DNA of 64,000 nt from Paraburkholderia metrosideri (GTDB lineage Bacteria; Pseudomonadota; Gammaproteobacteria; Burkholderiales; Burkholderiaceae), in NCBI RefSeq assembly GCF_904848625.1, contig NZ_CAJHCP010000009.1, positions 186,001 through 250,000 on the forward strand, read 5' to 3'. The notes beneath the pieces were generated by a model, which saw nothing but the letters and a program-made list of their open reading frames with translations, did not search any database and was not told the DNA's origin. The position numbers and the translations under genes are program-made. Below, one piece after another: positions 8,835 through 17,800 of the stretch. Numbering within the stretch: position 1 is the first letter of the stretch; each line of letters starts with the position of its first letter.

Positions 8835-9465
8835 CGAAATCCCGGGAGGAGGCGACGGTTTGATGGCAAGCACAGCAGCGATTCACAACGAAGCGGAACC
8901 GGCATCGGCTTGAGTTAGAGCCAGTATTTCCGCGACAAAAAGCTAAGGCTATTCACTTTTTTTTAGGCCGATAGATTTTTGTATGCAGCCGTGAGACGTG
9001 GCCTACGTATCGGTTTGTGGTCTGCACAGAAGCCGAGAGAAAGTAGGAGAAGCCAAGAGAAACCAAGGAAACGCGCTATTAGCGTTACGTGAAACTAGCA
9101 TCGGCCTACAAACAACCGGAAGGCATCAATGGCGTTCGCGCTCGTCGGAGAGGCTGTCCCTGGCGACGGACATGAGGCAAAAAGCGAGGAATGGCTGAAA
9201 ACGCCAGTGGTCAAGTTTAGCTGCCTCAAATCGACGCGCGCCGCGAAGGTGGACCCGTGCGATCCAAACCCGTTGCTTCGGGATAACGGGTGACGGCTTA
9301 CTATCGACAGCGGTCTGACGTGAAACGAACCTTTTGTGCGCCCATCATGCAATAAGCATTGGAGCGTGATCGGCCAAAAGCGGCCGGTCACGCGTGCGAG
9401 CAAGATCGTCAACTGTTATCGGTGCCCGACCTTCTGCTGCTCGGGAAACGGTCGCGCCAACAAGA
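8835..9465. other. Intergenic, 631 bp, no gene recognised
   Basis: The part next to the MFS gene (about 8930-8990) is A/T-rich with a T-run and probably holds its promoter. Short open frames on both strands show no recognisable domain and no good ribosome-binding site. A strong hairpin lies at 9365-9392 and is listed separately. Confidence 0.5.
9365..9392. repeat. 11-bp stem hairpin, possible terminator
   Basis: CGTGATCGGCC (9365-9375) pairs with GGCCGGTCACG (9382-9392) with one G-T wobble and a 6-nt loop. It lies 74 bp beyond the stop of the ketopantoate-reductase-like gene, which reads towards it. There is no U-run after the stem, so this may be a terminator or a stray repeat. Confidence 0.4.
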
Positions 9466-10362
9466 CTAGCCGGGTCCATCGCTGGCGGCCGCCAGAAGTG
9501 GCACGACGAGATCGCTGATTGGTGTGGGGACGCCGTGAAGCCGACCGTATCGTTGCACGACCCCGTTCCGGATGTCCCATTCAAGGGGGCGGCCGGCTTG
9601 CCGGTCGGCGAGGATCGAGGTACCCAGGTCGGGCGGGGAAGAATGAAACCCATTGACGATCTCTTGCGGCACTTCGTCGGACAGTTTCGCACCCTCCGCG
9701 CGAGCAACCTCAAGACATTCCTGCAGATAGGCGAGCGACAGCCTGGTGATGTCGGATCGCGTGAACATGCCGGCACGGCGACCCGCTAAGACCATCAAAC
9801 CGGCGACCGCGTTCTGTAGAAGCTTTCGCCACGCGACCGATGTGAAGTCCGCCGCTACTTCGACCGAGCAGCGTGTGCCGCTCAACGCCCTAACGACCGC
9901 GTGGGTCTCCGGCGTATCCGGCAAGGTCAGGCGTGCTTTTCCTCGTAGCCACACCGAGGCATCAGGTTCGCGTTGAGCAGGAAACCATACTACCGAGGGA
10001 ACTACCGGACTGCCGGGCAGGTACGGTGCGAAAATCTTCTTCTGTTCAACGCCGTTTTGCAACACGCAGACGATAGTCTTCTCGCTGCATAGGGCTGAAA
10101 GCCATGGCGCTGCTGCTTCCACCTGGGTTGACTTAACCGCGACGAAAACCAGGTCGAACGTGGCTCCGACCTCGCGCGGGTCAGTTCGCACCGGTCCAGG
10201 TACCACAATACGACCGCCGTCGAAGCGTAGTTCCAGCTGCTCGTGCGCAGTGCGGCCGAAAATCGTCGGCGAGCGTCCGACCTCGTGGAGTGCTGCCGCG
10301 ACCGTCGTGCCGATTGCTCCCGGACCAACGACGGCGACCGTCGGATTGTCAGGCGTTGTCAT
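9466..10362 (-). CDS. Ketopantoate reductase family protein (PanE/ApbA-like)
   Basis: A 298-residue NADPH-binding 2-dehydropantoate 2-reductase family protein. The N-terminal motif VAVVGPGAIGTTVAAALHEV is the Rossmann fold. LVFVAVKSTQVEAAAPWL gives the family's AVKS element. LQNGVEQ and the C-terminal AWRKLLQNAVAGLM segment hold the conserved Asn and Lys positions of the active site. ATG 10362 follows AGGACGAAA; the frame stays open for 14 more codons without a better start. Proteins this divergent are often not the true pantothenate enzyme, so I give no symbol. Confidence 0.87.
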   Translation of the reverse strand: MTTPDNPTVAVVGPGAIGTTVAAALHEVGRSPTIFGRTAHEQLELRFDGGRIVVPGPVRTDPREVGATFDLVFVAVKSTQVEAAAPWLSALCSEKTIVCVLQNGVEQKKIFAPYLPGSPVVPSVVWFPAQREPDASVWLRGKARLTLPDTPETHAVVRALSGTRCSVEVAADFTSVAWRKLLQNAVAGLMVLAGRRAGMFTRSDITRLSLAYLQECLEVARAEGAKLSDEVPQEIVNGFHSSPPDLGTSILADRQAGRPLEWDIRNGVVQRYGRLHGVPTPISDLVVPLLAAASDGPG

Positions 10363-10671
10363 TTTCGTCCTGTTCTCAATGGTGTTTCGTTGGCATGGCA
10401 GCAATGACGCGCTGCCCTACCTTTCGTATTAGTTTGCTGACCGGGCTGTTCTGGATCGACACTATCCGCGGCCAGCGTTAAACCCTATGCGCGGCGAAGG
10501 CGATCGATCACCCGTGTCTAGAATGTGTTGCGTCCCGGTCGAACAACAGGGGCGCACGTCCCGGACAAAATTATGTCGTGCGCAGATGCGGATGAAGCGC
10601 AAGAGTCAGCGATGGCTAGTGCCGTGGCCACTGTCGCAACTATAGCGCCGTGTCGCCGATTCGATCGAATC
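10363..10671. other. Intergenic, no intact gene
   Basis: About 300 bp between the PanE-like gene and an MFS remnant. Open frames here lack family resemblance. It begins the 1.1-kb stretch (10363-11463) that holds only decayed coding sequence. Confidence 0.5.
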
Positions 10672-10867
10672 GAGGTCAGTTCCGGCACCGTTCCATAGAG
10701 AGCGGACGATGTGCCGTTGAGCATTGCGCCACGCATCGGGCAACTGAAACGTCACCATGCGTGCCAGCATAGACACCGCGCAAAATCGCCAAGGTGCCGT
10801 AGCCGAGCCCAAAGTCCGCCTGCCACAGAGGAAGAAGGGCATAAATCATGTCGATGTAACCGTCGTG
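10672..10867 (-). pseudogene. Frameshifted fragment of an MFS transporter gene
   Basis: One minus frame (10763-10867) encodes HDGYIDMIYALLPLWQADFG followed by LGYGTLAILRGVYAG. This is the first-helix pattern of a group of MFS proteins (HDGYTDLxYxLLPxWQxEFGL). The homology then continues in another frame (10672-10758) with MVTFQLPDAWRNAQRHIV, matching the next helix (MAGFQIP...). The rest of the transporter is absent. So this is a short decayed relic with a frameshift near 10760. Confidence 0.6.
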
Positions 10868-11160
10868 CGGCGCGTGCGCCGGGCAGCGGCGCCATGACAC
10901 GCGGGTGCGCGAAACGGAGTGCTGGCGGCCGGGGCCCTCGGCAACTTCCGTCGCCGGGCGGAGAAAGAAAAGAGTCTCATGTTTCAACCGCATCGCTAAA
11001 GCCGAAGCCATCGCGACAAGTTCGAAGGAGTTGTGCAGAACAGTCGAAGTCTAGCTTCGACCACAACCCGCCACTACTGACGAAAAATTGGGTCAGACGG
11101 GAGAAAAATTCACGTATAGATACAGACTAGCGTGCTGTGAAGGAGGTAGACCGTTGCCCC

Positions 11161-11345
11161 CATCTAAATGCATTGCGGCACCTCGAGGCAGTCGCACGTC
11201 TGGGAAGTTTCGCGGCTGCGGCAGTTGAACTGCTCGTGACGCATTGGGCCGTTGGCAAACCGATGCGATTATTGGAAGACTGATTCGGCGTTCCACCCGT
11301 CGAGCAGCGCGCTCGGCGCGTTGTCCTAACGGACGAAGCGTGGCG
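11161..11345 (+). pseudogene. Remnant of a LysR (GcvA-like) regulator gene
   Basis: The plus frame from 11161 encodes HLNALRHLEAVARLGSFAAA, then AVELLVTHWAV, a stop at about 11281, then FGVPPVEQRARRVVLTDEA. These are the helix-turn-helix and wing segments of GcvA-type LysR proteins (LNALRAFEAxARxxSFxxAA ... LHVTHGAVSRQ ... LGVPLFERRGRRVxLTDAG) with an internal stop and missing codons. An AGGAGG sequence survives at about 11141. No effector domain follows. Confidence 0.68.
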
Positions 11346-11463
11346 CTCCTCAATGATGTCAAAGGTGCATTCGATCCGATGCAGGTTGCAACGCAGTGAG
11401 GGGCCATTCTCGGCATATTTCGGCCGCCGCGAATGGCCGGATGGAATCAATCCAAAGGCCCCT

Positions 11464-12408
11464 TCAACTTGTCCCCGGCGTGACACCTGTCCGATTTCCG
11501 TCATCCCGATCCCAAGGTGGCACCCCACCGAACGCATCGATCAGGAAATCGATCATGACGCGCACTCGGGCGCTCAGGTGTCGACGGCTCGGGTACATGG
11601 CGAGTATGTCGATCTCAGGCAGGTAATACTCAGGCAACACCTGAACGAGCCTGCCGGCCCGTAGATCGTTGCCGATCAGGAAGGTGGGTTGCCAGATCAC
11701 TCCTTGCCCGGCGAGCGCTGCCGCGCGCGCCGTATCGCCGTTATTCGTATGCATGTGACAGTCGACCTTCACCGCGTGAATCTTGCCGCTACCGTCGATC
11801 AATTGCCACTCATCGCCGGTGACCGCATAGGTGTAGCCGATGCAGCGATGGCCGATAAGGTCCGCTGGCGCTGCCGGAACTCCGGCGCGAGCCAGGTAGG
11901 CCGGCGACGCGCACAGGACGTTTTGCGATGTCGCCAGCTTGCGGGCTGCGTGGCTAGTCGAGCCCGCGCGCGAGATGCGAATGGCGAGATCGTAGCCTTC
12001 ATCGACGATATCGACGACACGGTCAATCAGCCCAACGTCGAGTTCGATGCCAGGATATTTGCGCATGAACTCAGGCCATAGCGGCGCCAGATACACGATG
12101 CCAAAGCTCACGGGCGCATTGATGCGCAGGCGTCCGCGTGGCTCGACCGAAGCGGATGACACGAGCCCCTCTGTTTCAGCGACCTCGTCGAGGATGGATT
12201 TGCAGCGGGCGTAAAGCGTCTCGCCGCCGTCCGTCAGCGACAGCGTGCGAGACGTGCGATTCAGCAGGCGCGTGCCCAGGTGCGCTTCCAGTTCATTCAC
12301 ATAACGGGTCACGTTGGCGGGCGACGTGTCGAGCGCCTCCGCTGCGCGCGCAAAGCCACCCCGGCTCACCACCGTGACGAAAACCTCAAAAGCGCGCAAG
12401 CGGTCCAT
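11464..12408 (-). CDS. LysR-family transcriptional regulator
   Basis: A 314-residue LysR regulator. The N-terminus MDRLRAFEVFVTVVSRGGFA and helix-turn-helix ALDTSPANVTRYVNELEAHL are typical of the group that ends its wing with RLLNRTSRTLSLTDGG. The effector domain follows from about residue 90. It is divergent from an SDR gene (138 bp between starts), the classical arrangement for a LysR regulator acting on its neighbour. Its start ATG fits the family length exactly. Confidence 0.93.
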   Translation of the reverse strand: MDRLRAFEVFVTVVSRGGFARAAEALDTSPANVTRYVNELEAHLGTRLLNRTSRTLSLTDGGETLYARCKSILDEVAETEGLVSSASVEPRGRLRINAPVSFGIVYLAPLWPEFMRKYPGIELDVGLIDRVVDIVDEGYDLAIRISRAGSTSHAARKLATSQNVLCASPAYLARAGVPAAPADLIGHRCIGYTYAVTGDEWQLIDGSGKIHAVKVDCHMHTNNGDTARAAALAGQGVIWQPTFLIGNDLRAGRLVQVLPEYYLPEIDILAMYPSRRHLSARVRVMIDFLIDAFGGVPPWDRDDGNRTGVTPGTS

Positions 12409-12546
12409 GCAACCCTCCGATCATTCACAAAAACTAAATGATAAGACCATGTTTTAGACCTTTCTGCCATCAGAACTGAAGCCTATATTGCTTTCACGGG
12501 CCAGGGCATAGGGCACTGACCAACCAGAAGCATCAGGAGATTAAAC
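12409..12546. promoter_or_regulatory. Divergent promoter region, LysR / SDR
   Basis: A 138-bp gap between divergent start codons. It contains an A/T-rich patch (about 12425-12455) unlike the flanking coding DNA, where the overlapping promoters and LysR operator are expected. No single palindrome stands out clearly enough to name the operator. An AGGAGATTAAAC ribosome-binding site lies just before ATG 12547. Confidence 0.5.
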
Positions 12547-13311
12547 ATGCAACGCTTGACAGGAAAAGTCGCCATCGTGACGGGTGCCAGCGCAGGTATT
12601 GGCCGCGCGACTGCAAAGCTGTTCGCGAAGGAAGGCGCCAAGGTGGTCATTGCGGCGCGCCGCGCGGCAGAGCTCGAAACGCTCGCGGCGGAGATCGTCA
12701 GCGAAGGCGGCGAAGCCGCGTATCTGGCCGGCGACGTGCAGTCGGAGGACTTCGCGAAGGCGCTGGTCGCACTCGCCGTGAGCCGCTTCGGCCATCTGGA
12801 CATCGCGTACAACAACGCCGGTACGCTGGGCGAGATGGGCCTGACCACCGGCATTTCCGAGGCTGGCTGGAGCGCCGCACTGGCGACCAATCTGACGAGT
12901 GCCTTCCTGGGAGCGAAGCATCAGATTCCCGAAATGCTGAAACAAGGTGGTGGATCGATCATCTTCACGTCGACGTTCGTCGGTTACTCGTTCGCGTTCC
13001 CCGGCACCGCGGCCTATGCGGCGAGCAAGGCCGGACTGATCGGCTTGACGCAGGCCCTCGCCGCCGAGTACGGCGCGCAAGGCGTGCGCGTCAACGCGGT
13101 GTTGCCGGGCGCGGTGGACACGGAGATGTATCGCGATATGAACGACAGCGATGAATCGCAGGCGTTCGTCACCGGGCTGCATGCGCTCAAGCGCGTCGCC
13201 AAGCCAGAAGAACTGGCGCGTTCGGTGCTGTATCTCGCGTCGGACGATTCGTCTTTCGTGACCGGCACCGCGTCACTGGTCGATGGTGGCGCATCGATTA
13301 CACGCACGTGA
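12547..13311 (+). CDS. SDR-family oxidoreductase
   Basis: A 254-residue classical short-chain dehydrogenase. It has TGASAGIGRATAKLFAKEGA (cofactor-binding), NNAG (YNNAGTLGEMG) and the catalytic pair Tyr157/Lys161 in AAYAASKAGLIG. The C-terminus DSSFVTGTASLVDGGASITR is the usual cofactor-closing end. The arginine-rich segment IAARRAAELE after beta-2 suggests NADP preference. It is divergent from the LysR gene and is probably regulated by it. The substrate is unknown. A strong terminator follows directly, so it appears to be monocistronic. Confidence 0.92.
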   Translation: MQRLTGKVAIVTGASAGIGRATAKLFAKEGAKVVIAARRAAELETLAAEIVSEGGEAAYLAGDVQSEDFAKALVALAVSRFGHLDIAYNNAGTLGEMGLTTGISEAGWSAALATNLTSAFLGAKHQIPEMLKQGGGSIIFTSTFVGYSFAFPGTAAYAASKAGLIGLTQALAAEYGAQGVRVNAVLPGAVDTEMYRDMNDSDESQAFVTGLHALKRVAKPEELARSVLYLASDDSSFVTGTASLVDGGASITRT

Positions 13312-13319
13312 ACCTCCTG

Positions 13320-13357
13320 GCGGCATCTGAATTTCAAGAGCCGATGCCGCGATTTTT
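13320..13357 (+). terminator. Rho-independent terminator
   Basis: GCGGCATC (13320-13327) pairs perfectly with GATGCCGC (13343-13350), followed by GATTTTTA. It sits 8 bp after the stop of the SDR gene and ahead of the next SDR gene. Confidence 0.7.
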
Positions 13358-13386
13358 ACTTCACCCATTGTGGACGGACATCAATC

Positions 13387-14178
13387 ATGGACCTGAATTT
13401 GACAGGCAAACTCGCACTGGTGAGCGGCAGCACGGCTGGCATCGGTTTCGCTATCGCCAGCACGTTGGCACAGGAAGGCGCTCGCGTGATCGTGAACGGA
13501 CGCTCCCAGTCATCTGTGGATGACGTGGTCGCGCAGTTGAAAGCGGAGACGGGCAGCGACGTACAGGGATTTGCGGGCGATCTCAGTTTGGCCGCATCAG
13601 CAGACGAGCTCGCGCGACGCTATCCGGAGGTGGAAATTCTGGTCAACAACCTGGGCATCTTCGAGCCCAAGCCGTTTGAAGAGATCCCCGACGCGGACTG
13701 GCAGCGGTTCTTCGACGTCAATGTGTTGAGTGGGGTACGTCTCGCTCGCCTGTTTTTGCCTGCGATGAGGCGGGCCAACTGGGGGCGCATCATTTTCATT
13801 TCGAGCGAAAGCGGGGTGCAGATTCCCGCTGAAATGATCCACTACGGGATGACCAAAACCGCGCAGCTGGCGGTCGCGCGTGGGCTCGCCGAAGCCGTTG
13901 CCGGCACGGGCATCACAGTCAATAGCGTGCTACCGGGGCCGACGAAATCGCGGGGAGTGGGGGAATTCGTCGAGACCCTCGCAAAGGCCGACGGCAAATC
14001 GTTTGAAGCGTTCGAAAAGGAATTCTTCGAGAAGGTCCGTCCCACGTCGCTCACCAAGCGCTTTGGTTCGCCGCAGGAAGTCGCGTCACTCGTGGCCTAT
14101 ATCGCCAGTCCGCTTTCGTCGGCCACGACGGGCGCTGCGTTGCGGGCTGACGGAGGCGTTATAAAGAGCGCCTTCTAG
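13387..14178 (+). CDS. SDR-family oxidoreductase
   Basis: A 263-residue short-chain dehydrogenase. It shows SGSTAGIGFAIASTLAQEGA, then VNNLGIFEPK in place of NNAG, the active-site Ser of FISSESG, and Tyr153/Lys157 in HYGMTKTAQ. The longer C-terminal segment (SRGVGEFVETLAKADGKSFE) forms the substrate lid. The replacement of NNAG by NNLG is common in a subgroup often annotated as 3-oxoacyl-ACP reductase-like. It is separated from the preceding SDR gene by a terminator, so it should have its own promoter. The two SDRs differ clearly and are not a recent duplication. Confidence 0.9.
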   Translation: MDLNLTGKLALVSGSTAGIGFAIASTLAQEGARVIVNGRSQSSVDDVVAQLKAETGSDVQGFAGDLSLAASADELARRYPEVEILVNNLGIFEPKPFEEIPDADWQRFFDVNVLSGVRLARLFLPAMRRANWGRIIFISSESGVQIPAEMIHYGMTKTAQLAVARGLAEAVAGTGITVNSVLPGPTKSRGVGEFVETLAKADGKSFEAFEKEFFEKVRPTSLTKRFGSPQEVASLVAYIASPLSSATTGAALRADGGVIKSAF

Positions 14179-14845
14179 ACCTGCGCCATCGCTGATAGTC
14201 GTCGTCCGGCGGTGGGGCGCGTCATCCGTGTCAGGCTTTGAACTGGCGCGGCGTGAAAGCTGTGCCGGGGATGAGGTGTTCTAGGGCGCGCGACGCAATT
14301 TTGTCAACCTCCGGCAGAGCGCTTAGCGTCGGACGGGGGGCTCCGACGAGTGCAAAGAAAGCAGAAACGCGCTATTGAGAACGGCCATTACGTACTGGTG
14401 AGAACTCATATTTTGGACTTCGTATCAACGTGACGGAGTTTCAAAATAATCGACAGGATGATGGCCGCTGAACGATCGCTTCTACCGTCGATCCGCAAGC
14501 CGGGCAAACCTGCATATGCGCGCAGAAGATGCACTGATTCTTGCACTCACTCCTTGACTCGGATCACCCATGGCGGAGCGGCGACGCGAGTCGGAGTCCG
14601 TGCGCTCGTCGACTAACGTCGCAATCAATCTCACTTGGATCGGCAATAGGCCAATTTTTAGGCCTTTTGACTAAGATCGTCTGCGAACATTCGCATACCG
14701 TCTTTTTTTGCGTGAATGCATGCCAAATGCATAGATCCCGTGGAGCAAAGTTCAACATTTCCAGACTAGGTTCCCATGGCGTATTCTCTACGTCTAAATC
14801 ACGGGCAAAGGCCTGAGAGTGAAAGACCTCCAAAGTAGAGGAAAG
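14179..14845. other. Intergenic, 667 bp, no gene recognised
   Basis: Between an SDR gene and the large helicase gene. Base composition becomes less G/C-rich from about 14380 onward. Short frames on both strands have no recognisable domain. It presumably holds the promoter of the helicase gene, but I see no clear operator or terminator. Confidence 0.5.
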
Positions 14846-17800
14846 ATGCACAACCAAGAAAATCCGACCCAATATACGGACGCGACCGAGTCAGAAGTAA
14901 CTGACGCGTTCCTTTTGGAGATTGAAGCTGATCCGACGCTGGGCTATGCGTCGATTCAGAACTCTGTGCCGGTCGTGCGTGCGTTGCGCGTAACCAACGG
15001 ATTCAAGTCGTCCGTTGAAAATGTTGAGATCTCGATCACTTGCAACCCACGCTTTGCTCAAGGTACGAAGCTTCGTTTCGCGAAGCTCGGTCCCGATGAA
15101 ATCAGGCGTATTTCCCCTTTGGACCTCGCGGCAGACCACGGCTATCTGGCCGATCTCCAGGAGGCAGTGACAGCATCAATCACGGTCGTCGCACAGGTGG
15201 CTGACGTTGAGCTCTCCCGAGTGGTCCACCCCATCGAGGTGCTGGCCTATGATCAATGGGCGGGTACGCACGCCATGCCGGAGTTGCTCGCGTCCTTCTC
15301 AATGCCGAACAATCCTGCGATCGACATTCTCATTGGAAAGGCGTCGAAATTGCTCCGTGAGCAATACAGCGACCTGTCGATGAACGGCTATCAGTCGAAG
15401 AGTCGGGATGTTGTGTGGAAGCAGGTGTCCGCGATTTACAGCACCTTGGCCGCGGAAAACCTCCAGTATGCGGAGCCGCCAGCGTCCTTCGGCGTCGATG
15501 GACAGAAAATCCGAACGCCGGATCGCATTCTTGAAGGCCGGATCGCTACGTGCCTTGACCTGGCGATGCTGTTTTCTTCATGTATGGAGCAGGCTGGACT
15601 GCGGCCTGTAGTCCTGATGAAGGATGGTCACGCATGGATAGGCGTATGGCTTCATCAGGCCTGCTTTCCTGATCCGCTTACCGATGACATCCAGGCGGTT
15701 CGAAAGCGGGTAGATAGCGGCGAATTTCTGGCGTTCGAAACGACGGCAATCGCCCAACATGCGAGCCGTCGCCCTTCGTTGCGGATTGCCTTGGAACAAG
15801 GGGCCGCTCATCTTCTGGAGGAAGGCACATTCCGCTACGCAATAGACATTCACCGGGCTCGTGAGCTGCAGATCAGGCCTTTGCCTTCGAGGGTGGTAAG
15901 TGTCAGCCAATCATCGGTCGATGAAGTCGAGTCACCCGTGTCGATCGAGCCGACTCCCGACCTGCCACCACTCGATCCTGAATTTCTGACTCCGCTTGAT
16001 TTCGGCGCCGACGAGACGCCGGAGGGCCGGCTGTCGAAATGGAAATCCCGTTTGCTGGATTTGACGTTGCGCAACAGGTTGCTCAACTTCAAGACGACAA
16101 AGTCGACCCTGGCACTGATCGCCCCAGACCTTGGCAGGCTTGAGGATGCGATTGCAGAAGGCATCGAATTTCGCGTGCGTTCCATGCCAAACCTCATGGA
16201 AGGTGCCGATCCGCGGATGGCCGAGGTGCACACCGGTCGAAGCGGGCGCGCGCCTCTCGACGACATGGCGCTCGATGCTCTGGATAACAAGGAGTTGATC
16301 GCGCGAATTCCGCAGGAAGGGTTAGACGGCAATCTGCTGACCATCTTCAGCGGTGCGCGGACTGGTCTGGAAGAGGGCGGTGCCAATACGCTTTACCTTG
16401 CGTTGGGCATCCTTCGCTGGACCGAAACGGAGAGTGCGGAGAGCGTACATCAGGCTCCCATCATCCTCGTGCCCGTGTCGCTGCAGCGCCAGTCGGTACG
16501 AAGCGGCTTCAGGCTAAGCCGCCACGACGACGAGACCATCATTAACCCGACTTTGTTGCAGATGTTGCGCACGAGTTTTGAATTGCGCATCCCAGGGTTG
16601 GATGTTTTGCCGATGGACGAAAAGGGCGTCGATGTGGGAAGGGTGCTGCAGGCATTCCGGCTCGCCGTTCGCGAGATCCCCAAGTGGGAGGTCGTTGAGC
16701 AGGCCCACTTGGGCATTTTTTCGTTCACGAAGTATCTGATGTGGAAGGACCTGCAGGACCGGACCGAGCAACTCAAAGCGAACCGGGTGGTCAGGCACCT
16801 CATAGACAATCCCGGCTTGGCGTTTGAAAAGGAAGAGTTCGACGAGCGTTTCGAAAGACTCGATGAGACTCATCAGCCTCAAGACCTCTTCACACCGATG
16901 CTCGCAGACTCGTCGCAGTTAAAAGCCATCTGCGTCGTCGACGCCGGCCGCGACCTGGTGCTTGAAGGACCGCCGGGAACAGGTAAGAGCCAAACTATCA
17001 CAAACCTTATCGCTCACCTGTTGGCTAAAGGCAAGACGGTGCTTTTCGTGTCTGAAAAGATGGCTGCCCTTGAAGTGGTGCATCGTCGACTGGATGCCGT
17101 CGGGCTCGGACCGTTTTGTCTCGAACTCCACTCATCCAAAGCACGAAAGTCGGAAGTCTTGCAGCAACTCGGTAAGGCGTTGGATTTCAATGGTCAACGA
17201 ACGAATTCAGATTGGAACCGCGAGGCGGAGCGTCTCGGAGAGCTCCGCGAGGATCTGAATGGCCTTGTGGACGCATTGCATCATGTTCATCCCAACGGCC
17301 TAACGGTCTATCAGGCTATCGGAACCTGCATAGAGCATTCAGGGTGGGATGCCGCGCCGATGCCCTGGTCGGACCCGCTAACGCACGACTTCGACGCGCT
17401 CGAAAGGCTTCGCGAAACTGCAAGGCGGATGGCGACCCTCTCGGGCTCGCTCGTTGCCCTTCATGGCCACCCTTTAGAGCATGTCGGCAGAACTGAGTGG
17501 AGTCCAACCTGGCAAGATGAATTGCTCGCGGCAGCCCGATCGTTTGAGCAAGCTGTAGAGGCATTCAAGGGCAGCGTGTCAGCGGTGCAAACCAGCCTGA
17601 ATATCACTGCAGCAGGATTGAGCCTGGAAGGTTACGGGAAGATAGACTTTCTCGCAGATGTCTTGCTTGGCGCTCCTCAAGTGCCGTTGGGTATTGCCGC
17701 CCATGCACACGACGTCAATGTCAGAACTCAACTTCTGGTACTCGCCCGCCATGGCAAAGCCCGCAACGAATACTGGAACAAGCTCGAGGCGGGCTGGACA

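Noticed and set aside
9095-9412. Minus-strand 105-codon frame in the 8.8-9.5 kb gap
   Set aside because: No recognisable domain, no ribosome-binding site, and it contains the strong hairpin at 9365-9392.
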